From Rhodomicrobium sp. R_RK_3 (GTDB lineage: Bacteria; Pseudomonadota; Alphaproteobacteria; Rhizobiales; Rhodomicrobiaceae): a stretch of DNA of 64,000 bases. A program made the position numbers and the translations under genes. The stretch spans positions 1 to 64,000 of the forward strand of contig NZ_MWLK01000033.1 of the NCBI RefSeq assembly GCF_002198715.1, given 5' to 3'. The notes beneath the pieces are model-generated. The model worked only from the letters and a program-made list of their open reading frames with translations. It searched no databases and had not been told where the DNA came from. Positions 34,834 to 40,099 of the stretch are shown here, in pieces (position 1 is the first letter of the stretch; each line of letters begins with the position of its first letter).

Positions 34834-35449
34834 TTGCGATCCCCTTCAATGCTTTCCATAAGACGGCGATTTCTTCGGCAGCCGCCTTGTCGATCTCGGG
34901 TGCCGTCTTCCCGCTGGTGTCGGCACGCACGTAGGACACACTTTCTGTGATGCTGACCGGCAACCGAGTGCTCCGGCTCGCCAGCAGCATCTGGGCTTCC
35001 ATCCCGAGCTTCGACCGCTTGTCGACCCGGTTGAGGACATAGAGCACCGCGACGCGCCTCCCAAGCTTGTCGACGATGCCCTCCAGCGCAGCCTGACCCT
35101 CCAGATCCTTCGGCGACGCCTGGGAGACCAGGGCAATGGCGTCGGCCGCATTGACCGCGTCCTCGATCACCTGCACCATGGAACCCGGCAGATCGACGAT
35201 CAGATAGTCCGCACGGATGTCGAAGCGCTCGATCCGCTTCTGCGCTTCAGAGGTCAGCGGCACGCCGCCGACGAGCTGAGGATTGGTCGGACCGCCAGCG
35301 CGGCTCCACCATGCCCGCGTGGACTGCTGCGGATCGAGATCGATCAAGAGTACAGTATTTCCGTCATTGGCGGCGTGGACGGCAAGCGCCGCAGCCAGTG
35401 TGGATTTCCCTACCCCGCCCTTGCTCGATGCCATCGCAATCACCTTCAT
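34709..35449 (-). CDS. parA: ParA-family partition ATPase
   Basis: A 246-residue protein with the deviant Walker A KGGVGKST (residues 10-17), Walker A' region LLIDLDPQQS, and Walker B-like YLIVDLPGS. It lacks an N-terminal HTH, so it belongs to the short (type Ib, ParF/Soj-like) group used by plasmids and by phage-plasmids. The last 40 residues (Glu, Arg and Pro rich) overlap the partner gene. ATG 35449 begins the conserved MKVIAMASSKGG. Its promoter region carries a strong inverted repeat (35472-35498). Confidence 0.9.
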   Translation of the reverse strand: MKVIAMASSKGGVGKSTLAAALAVHAANDGNTVLLIDLDPQQSTRAWWSRAGGPTNPQLVGGVPLTSEAQKRIERFDIRADYLIVDLPGSMVQVIEDAVNAADAIALVSQASPKDLEGQAALEGIVDKLGRRVAVLYVLNRVDKRSKLGMEAQMLLASRSTRLPVSITESVSYVRADTSGKTAPEIDKAAAEEIAVLWKALKGIANDSREAEPANRLVQEPGGRAEAAKPEGRRGVRSDRLAKQGT

Positions 35450-35471
35450 GACGACCGCCTGTATAGATCGT

Positions 35472-35498
35472 TCAAGATGCATCTACATAGCATCTTGA
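35472..35498. promoter_or_regulatory. Operator-like inverted repeat over the parA promoter
   Basis: A perfect 9-base inverted repeat TCAAGATGC-N9-GCATCTTGA. On the minus strand a promoter-like TTGACG (35512-35507), 17-base spacer and TATGTA (35489-35484) surrounds it, so a protein bound here would block parA transcription. Further half-sites (ATCTTGA near 35518; TATAGATCG at 35462 and 35555) cluster around it. It could be the autorepression site or a centromere (parS-like) site for the RHH partner. Confidence 0.6.
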
Positions 35499-35531
35499 GT
35501 GAATAGCGTCAACATCTATCTTGAAACTTTC

Positions 35532-35560
35532 TTGACTTTTTTTCGGTCGCCTTTTATAGA
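35532..35560 (+). promoter_or_regulatory. Sigma-70-type promoter for the 35640 membrane gene
   Basis: TTGACT (35532-35537), a spacer of exactly 17 bases, and TATAGA (35555-35560). It points right, toward the gene at 35640, and is back-to-back with the parA promoter. Confidence 0.6.
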
Positions 35561-35639
35561 TCGATCTTGCCGCCATTTTTGCATCGATTCGGACCCATTA
35601 ATGGGCGCGCGAATGGCTGCCGAATTGGCGTGAGGGAGT

Positions 35640-36794
35640 ATGATGGTCCAGGCCATCAAGATCGTGCTGGTGATCGTTGCCGTTACGATAGGAATCGTAA
35701 GCGTGGCAATGACTTCAGCCTTTGGCTGGAGCCTGACGCATGGCTGGGAACGGGGGGTCTATGCCGCATCTTTTGGCGCAGCAGACCTGGCCAAATTCAT
35801 GCTGCCCACGGCAGCTCTTTATTTGTCCGCTCGGGCCGCCTTCAAAACCAGATGCTTCTATCTATTTCTAGCCATTCTGAGCTTCATCGCGCACACCGGC
35901 CTGCTGCTGACGGTGAAGGCTACTGATGTGGCTGTTGCAAATACAGCACAGAAGGAAGTCGCCAAAGCCGAGGCCGAAGTCGCCCGAATCAAGAGGCTGA
36001 TCGAGCCGCTGGAGAAAGCCGAGCCTCGACCGCTCGGCACCCTCAACGGCCTCATCAGCACCGCCGAGCGCGATCCGATCTTCACCGGCGAGGATCGGTC
36101 GAACAAATGCACGAACGACACGGCACCCGCCAGCGTCGACTTCTGCAAAGCCTATCTCAACCTGACCGGCGAGCGCACCAACCGCGAGGAATTGGATAAG
36201 CTGAACGCCGAGCTTAAGGACGCCCAAGCTAAGGTGCCGACGGGAAGCGGCGGGCCTGATAGCAACAATGTCTTCGCGGAGACGGTCGGCAAAAAGCTCG
36301 GCATCGATTCATTCACCGTACTCGTCGTTCTGGCGCTCATCATCTCCGGGATGTTGGAGGGGTGCAGCAGCCAGCTCCTGAGCATCGCGGCCGAGATGAA
36401 GCCAAGGGTGGCGGTGCCGACGCCGGCCTCGGAACCCATTTCACAGCCATTAATCGACCCGAATGCATCGATTACCATCGAGATCGAGCCAGAAATGGCG
36501 GTCGAGCCGCCGTCAGAGCTTTGCCCGAAAGAGTGGGTGAGCGGTCGCGTCTCGGCGCGGAAGGCCGTCAGCACGCCTTGGGCGGCTTTCCTGGATGCCT
36601 ACAGGGCCGATGCGGAAGCGCATGGGCTGGCTCCGGCCAGCTCGAATGCGTTGTCTCGCGCCATTACCGATGCAGGGTTCGCTGACCGGACCAGCATCAA
36701 GAAGGCGCTGATGATCCCCGGCGCCGCCCTGCGCCCAGCGCGCACCGCCAGCCTATCGGTCGTCAGCCGTTCTTCGGCTCCTCCTGCTCCTTAG
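35640..36794 (+). CDS. Phage membrane protein with coiled coil and a DNA-binding-like C-terminal domain
   Basis: 384 residues, not recognised as a named family. Helices lie at about 5-27, 48-66 and 72-92; residues 100-195 form a charged, coiled-coil-prone loop with two Cys (C157, C169); a fourth helix is at 223-243. The tail ends with residues 310-356 (PWAAFLDAYRADAEAHGLAP, then SNALSRAITDAGF), which resembles the small winged-helix domain at the C-terminus of D5-type phage/plasmid primases. It may tether phage DNA or a repressor to the membrane; this is speculation. GGGAG precedes ATG 35640. Confidence 0.75.
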   Translation: MMVQAIKIVLVIVAVTIGIVSVAMTSAFGWSLTHGWERGVYAASFGAADLAKFMLPTAALYLSARAAFKTRCFYLFLAILSFIAHTGLLLTVKATDVAVANTAQKEVAKAEAEVARIKRLIEPLEKAEPRPLGTLNGLISTAERDPIFTGEDRSNKCTNDTAPASVDFCKAYLNLTGERTNREELDKLNAELKDAQAKVPTGSGGPDSNNVFAETVGKKLGIDSFTVLVVLALIISGMLEGCSSQLLSIAAEMKPRVAVPTPASEPISQPLIDPNASITIEIEPEMAVEPPSELCPKEWVSGRVSARKAVSTPWAAFLDAYRADAEAHGLAPASSNALSRAITDAGFADRTSIKKALMIPGAALRPARTASLSVVSRSSAPPAP

Positions 36795-36987
36795 GCAGGA
36801 GGTGTTCATTGGCGGTCAGCCATTCATTTAGGATGCGGCCAGCCAGATTTGACACGGTCCGCTCCTCGCGGACGGCATGAGCCCTCAGCGCTTCCAGCAT
36901 TTTATCCGAGACCCTCACGTTCAAGGGAAAGCTCCGCTTGTCCTTAGTCTGCGCCTGCTTGGGTCTGGTGAATCCTGTCATCACCAA
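36763..36987 (-). CDS. Arc-like ribbon-helix-helix regulator
   Basis: A 74-residue protein. PLNVRVSDKMLEALRAHAVR with REERTVSNLAGRILNEWL matches the strand-helix-helix fold of Arc/CopG repressors. Its 3' end overlaps the 3' end of the membrane gene by 32 bases. The inverted repeat at 37011-37032 lies just upstream, in the divergent gap, and is a likely autoregulatory operator. Confidence 0.8.
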   Translation of the reverse strand: MVMTGFTRPKQAQTKDKRSFPLNVRVSDKMLEALRAHAVREERTVSNLAGRILNEWLTANEHLLPKEQEEPKNG

Positions 36988-37010
36988 ACCGTATCGACAT
37001 AGAAACTGCT

Positions 37011-37032
37011 AGCGCACCAACTTTGGTGTGCT
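37011..37032. promoter_or_regulatory. Inverted repeat, probable RHH operator
   Basis: AGCGCACC-N6-GGTGTGCT: 8-base arms with one mismatch. It lies 23 bases upstream of the Arc-like gene and about 75 bases before the divergent gene at 37108, beside an AT-rich TTATATAATAT stretch that could serve as a -10 region. Confidence 0.55.
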
Positions 37033-37107
37033 AACTTGAATTATATAATATCGAAACATATCGGCACCGTCCTATTTTGTATCCTATGGGGGTTAAAACG
37101 TAGCAAC

Positions 37108-37395
37108 ATGGAGCAGGACAGGATTTTCATGCACGTTCGAGAGGCGTCCATCGCCCTCGAATCCGCCATCGCCACAGCTGGTTTGATCGCAGAATCGAAG
37201 TTGGCCGACACCCTCGTCCTGAGCCAGTTGTTGATCTTCCTGGATGACGCGCTCACCGCACTCAGCGCGGTCACGAGCCCCCAGGACGAGCCATCAGAGG
37301 CCGTCCAGCTGCCTCCGCCGGCACCACCCATTCCCATCCCGCACGGCGGCGGGCGGGTGCCGGGTCTCAGGATCGTCGACGTGGAGGGCGAATAA
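37108..37395 (+). CDS. Small phage protein of unknown function
   Basis: 95 residues. A helical N-terminal part (IALESAIATAGLIAE, LVLSQLLIFLDDALTAL) is followed by a proline-rich tail (LPPPAPPIPIPHGGG). No family was recognised. ATG 37108 is preferred to ATG 37036 because the added residues come from the control region. The stop codon overlaps the next start (TAATG). Confidence 0.6.
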   Translation: MEQDRIFMHVREASIALESAIATAGLIAESKLADTLVLSQLLIFLDDALTALSAVTSPQDEPSEAVQLPPPAPPIPIPHGGGRVPGLRIVDVEGE

Positions 37396-37700
37396 TGGTC
37401 GTGACCAACATCCTCATCATCTTCGCGGTCGGTTTCCTCGATCCGCTTCACATCGCGCTCGGCTTGGGTGCCGGAGCCTTCATGCCCTCGACAGCACGGG
37501 ATCTCGGCTGGGCATCGGTCATCGTGACCGTGATCGCCTCTGGCCTGTTCATCTTCGCAGTCGCCACCTACGAGGAGACACATGGAAAGCCGATGAACGG
37601 CGATTGGCAGCTCGCCCTGTGGGTCGGCCGGATCATGACGATCACCGTGCTGTACGCGGCCGGGAGCCTGCTCAGGCGGTGGTGGATGCAGCGGGCGTAA
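37395..37700 (+). CDS. Small phage membrane protein
   Basis: 101 residues with three predicted membrane helices (about 5-30, 40-60 and 76-93). It is translationally coupled to the gene before it by a TAATG overlap. Small, multi-helix phage proteins next to lysogeny regulators are often involved in superinfection exclusion, but nothing in the sequence shows that here. Confidence 0.65.
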   Translation: MVVTNILIIFAVGFLDPLHIALGLGAGAFMPSTARDLGWASVIVTVIASGLFIFAVATYEETHGKPMNGDWQLALWVGRIMTITVLYAAGSLLRRWWMQRA

Positions 37701-37946
37701 GCTGCCGCATCCTGGTTCCAGACTTCGCCCGAACTCCGGTCGAAGTCACTTCGCCTGCCCTGCGCAGTCGGCTGCTTGTCCAACTCATCATCGACAATGA
37801 GCCGGCCGACCCGGAAATCTCGCGGCTCAATTTTGAGCCGTCAGAAAATCCATACATCCCAGATACTTACGAAGACGACAGGGGCAAGGAACAGCCCATG
37901 TTCTGGATGACCGAGGACGGCTTCATGGCGCTGGCTATGCGCTTCA
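37679..37946 (+). pseudogene. Rha-type phage antirepressor, truncated
   Basis: The frame encodes a stretch ending in QPMFWMTEDGFMALAMRFT, which matches the hallmark (P-x-Y/F-x-M-T-x-D-G-F-x-L-L-A-M-x-F-T) of Rha-family phage regulatory proteins. The family then continues with a helix rich in Lys and Ala; here the homology stops at the codon where the opposing endonuclease gene ends (37944). No C-terminal part was found to the right. The start is unclear (GTG 37679 or 37682). Probably non-functional. Confidence 0.55.
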
Positions 37947-38555
37947 CCGCAGCTTCTTCAACGGCACCGTCAGCGCCTTCTCAACGCTCCAGCCGCGCCG
38001 CAGTCGCTGGGCGATGGCAGTCTTGCCGACGCCGGTCTTCCGACCCCACTGGCTCAGCGTGAGCGTTTCGCCGCCGAAGCTGATGGGGCGGTTGTCCCGC
38101 CGATTGTTGGCGTTCTCCAGCCGCGACTCCCATCGGCAATTTGATTTCGAATAGCCCAGGTCATTGTCGATCCGCCCGAGGTCGGCGCCAGCGGGTCGGT
38201 CGCCCATGTCATCACGGAATGCCGCGAAGTCCTCCCAGCGCGGATCGACCGTGATGCCTCGGCCGCCGTAGTTATGATAATTCGAATCCCGTGGATTGCG
38301 GCACCTGGCTCGCATGGCCAGCCAGATCCGGTAGATCGGGTGCCGGGACCCACCATGCCTGCTCCAGCGCCGGGCGCAATTCCCGCACGACCGGCTATCC
38401 CCGCGCTTCAGCGTGCTGGCGCTTCGGAAAACCTCAGCTCCACAATCGCACCGGCACCGCCAGATGCCGCGACGGACACGAATTTTGCCCGGATGGTATT
38501 CGATGGCCGTGAGCAACCCGAAGCGCACGCCGGTGAGGTCGACCCAAGCTGCCAT
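37944..38555 (-). CDS. Homing-endonuclease-like protein (zinc ribbon, HNH-like core, HTH)
   Basis: 203 residues. In order: a zinc ribbon C34-x-C36-x-C38 with C57-x2-C60; the segment HPIYRIWLAMRARCRNP and YHNYGGRGI, then DMGDRPAG; an HNH-like core LGRIDNDLGYSKSNCRW (126-142), where Arg replaces the usual His; and a C-terminal NUMOD/IENR-like helix-turn-helix (LSQWGRKTGVGKTAIAQRLR). This matches free-standing mobile endonucleases of phages. It lies antisense in the phage genome, and its stop codon marks the break in the Rha-type gene. A relative is encoded at 60923-61549. Confidence 0.75.
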   Translation of the reverse strand: MAAWVDLTGVRFGLLTAIEYHPGKIRVRRGIWRCRCDCGAEVFRSASTLKRGDSRSCGNCARRWSRHGGSRHPIYRIWLAMRARCRNPRDSNYHNYGGRGITVDPRWEDFAAFRDDMGDRPAGADLGRIDNDLGYSKSNCRWESRLENANNRRDNRPISFGGETLTLSQWGRKTGVGKTAIAQRLRRGWSVEKALTVPLKKLR

Positions 38556-38572
38556 GACACACAGGCATCGTT

Positions 38573-38815
38573 CTACTCGCAACCGGCGAAATAGTCCGGG
38601 TGATGCTCTCTGGTCCAGCTGATGGCGGCTTCCGCAGTGGCACGGGCGAGCGTCCTGGCCATCCTTTCGTCGTCGGCGACCATCCGGGCCACCAGAGCGT
38701 CCAGAGCCCGCTGATGCCCGAAGCCGCCCCGCATGTGGTCGCGATATCTGCGGGCACAGAGGCGCCATTGCTCCAGCTCGGCAGCATCTTTGACGGGTGG
38801 CATGGGCGCGTTCAT
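38573..38815 (-). CDS. Small phage protein of unknown function
   Basis: 80 residues, highly charged and helical (ELEQWRLCARRYRDHMRGGF, MVADDERMARTLARATAEA), ending in HHPDYFAGCE. It lies 17 bases upstream of the endonuclease gene on the same strand and may share its transcript. The ribosome site is weak and ATG 38914 is a possible alternative. No family recognised. Confidence 0.5.
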   Translation of the reverse strand: MNAPMPPVKDAAELEQWRLCARRYRDHMRGGFGHQRALDALVARMVADDERMARTLARATAEAAISWTREHHPDYFAGCE

Positions 38816-39025
38816 GTTCGCACTATGTTCACGGCACCCGCCGTCGTCAACTGGATTTGTGCGGTGCAGCATCGCAATTGTGGCGGACAGTATTCGATTG
38901 ATGTAAATCTGCAACTATACATTAGCGTGTACACAGCTTCACACAGTATAACGAAACGTAATCATATGACCGTAGATCATCATAAAAAAGACTGCAAAAA
39001 TCGTCAGTAAAAGTCGTTGCTGAGC

Positions 39026-39054
39026 TTGACGGGTCCTCTGTTTTGCGATAAATT
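39026..39054 (+). promoter_or_regulatory. Promoter for the early operon
   Basis: TTGACG (39026-39031), a 17-base spacer and TAAATT (39049-39054). It is the only good promoter match ahead of the rightward genes starting at 39240. A terminator follows after about ten bases, so full-length transcription would need read-through. Confidence 0.5.
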
Positions 39055-39063
39055 CGTATCATC

Positions 39064-39102
39064 GGGCGAGCGGCGGGATTCAACATCCTCCCTCGCCCTT
39101 TT
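39064..39102 (+). terminator. Leader terminator or attenuator
   Basis: GGGCGAG (39064-39070) pairs with CTCGCCC (39092-39098), an inner GGAT/ATCC pair closes the loop, and TTTT follows. It lies between the promoter at 39026 and the first early gene, so it would cut the transcript to about 40 bases unless antitermination occurs. Confidence 0.55.
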
Positions 39103-39239
39103 GATTCCTCCCCCACGGCCATGACCAAGGCACCGTCCCGACTTCCGTCGGCGCGGCGCTTTGCCGTGCGTGTGGCATGGAGGAGACACAACCGTCCCTG
39201 GCAGGGGACGGCCATGAAGCAGAGCAACGGAGTAATGTT

Positions 39240-39533
39240 ATGGCAAATGTGAAATCAGCGCACTGGCTGGACCAGTTCCGTGGTCAGCCGGAAGATGTGC
39301 TCGCCGCCCTCATCGCGGCCCGTGACGAGCTGGCGAGGCAGAAGGCCGCCGAAGCCGGCGTAGCCGTCTACCATGCCCGAGCCCTCATCGAGCAAATGCT
39401 CAACCGGGGCCTAATCAAATTTACTCTTCGATTCAACTTGCTCGACGAGCTGGACGGCGTCGACGTGCATCACGGCGACATCCTGGCGAAGGGCCGGGCG
39501 TTTCGTGAGCTGAAGCACGGCACCATCGGCTGA
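39240..39533 (+). CDS. Small phage protein of unknown function
   Basis: 97 residues. Helical, with ALIAARDELARQKAAEAGVA and LIEQMLNRGLIKFTLRFNLL, and a possible beta segment at the end. Being first after the attenuator, a regulatory (antiterminator-like) role is conceivable but unsupported by any motif. GGAG lies eight bases before ATG 39240. A strong terminator follows at 39555. Confidence 0.6.
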   Translation: MANVKSAHWLDQFRGQPEDVLAALIAARDELARQKAAEAGVAVYHARALIEQMLNRGLIKFTLRFNLLDELDGVDVHHGDILAKGRAFRELKHGTIG

Positions 39534-39554
39534 TGGTGAGCAGCCCAGAAACAG

Positions 39555-39583
39555 AAAGGCCCCGTGTCAAACCGGGGCCTTTC
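39555..39583 (+). terminator. Rho-independent terminator
   Basis: AAAGGCCCCG and CGGGGCCTTT form a perfect 10-base-pair stem with an 8-base loop, followed by CTTC. It lies 22 bases after the small gene at 39240. Confidence 0.85.
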
Positions 39584-39642
39584 TTCATTCCAAAATCCTG
39601 AACTGTGTGAGTGTAAGATGCATCAAAATAAAAGTCAAGCGT

Positions 39643-39664
39643 CTGACGTTGACGTTAACGTCAG
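39643..39664. promoter_or_regulatory. Compound palindrome upstream of the replication genes
   Basis: CTGACGTT and AACGTCAG are 8-base arms around GACGTT; the inner part GACGTTAACGTC is also a perfect 12-base palindrome. GACGTT thus occurs twice in direct and once in inverted orientation, which allows two overlapping dimers to bind. It is 37 bases before the gene at 39701. Confidence 0.6.
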
Positions 39665-39700
39665 GTCGAGGACCTCTGCCAAATTGGGGAGGACCTCTCG

Positions 39701-40099
39701 ATGAACAAGCTCAACGGCCTGACCCGCAGGCAGCTTATCAAGGCAATCGAGCTGCTCCAGCAGGCATCTGGAGTGCAACTCTACGCCGCCATGTATCCTT
39801 CAGGCAGCGGGCGCAACCTCGTCCGTCTCAGCCCCGACGAGATGGCGGACTACGTCACGGACCCGCTTAACTTCTCCGCCGAATATTGGGGCATCACGCC
39901 TGAGGACCTGCTGGATTGGAGCAATGCTCATGGGCATGTCGCGTGCCCTGAGACCTCGTCGTCCGGCAAATTCCCTTGCGGTCGCAGCGGGCCGCCAATC
40001 GAAGATCCCCGAGACTGGCCCAACCGCAAGCCGCGCCTTTGTTACCATCATCAGGAGCTGGCCGACAAGGCAGCCCGCCGCAGCGGAGGCCGGTCATGA
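39701..40099 (+). CDS. Phage protein of unknown function preceding the initiator
   Basis: 132 residues. The N-terminal helix (LTRRQLIKAIELLQQASGV) is followed by a loop-rich part with two Cys-containing stretches (HVACPETSSSGKFPCG) and a basic end (NRKPRLCYHHQELADKAARR) that might bind metal or DNA. GGGGAGG precedes the start. The end overlaps the next start (ATGA), so expression is coupled to the replication initiator. Confidence 0.6.
   Translation: MNKLNGLTRRQLIKAIELLQQASGVQLYAAMYPSGSGRNLVRLSPDEMADYVTDPLNFSAEYWGITPEDLLDWSNAHGHVACPETSSSGKFPCGRSGPPIEDPRDWPNRKPRLCYHHQELADKAARRSGGRS

Larger units (their letters stand above)
38816..39239. other. Control region between leftward and rightward phage genes
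   Basis: A 424-base gap. Its AT-rich middle (about 38895-39000) includes the palindrome GTGTACAC and is followed by a promoter (39026-39054) and a hairpin terminator (39064-39102), then a leader of about 140 bases before the gene at 39240. A leftward ORF of 101 codons across it looks like a shadow. Confidence 0.6.

Noticed and set aside
37395-37700. Holin or superinfection-exclusion protein
   Set aside because: Three membrane helices are not enough for either claim; no lysin gene is adjacent. Left as an unknown membrane protein.
38922-39227. Leftward ORF of 101 codons in the phage control region
   Set aside because: It runs through promoter and terminator signals, has no ribosome site and no family likeness.
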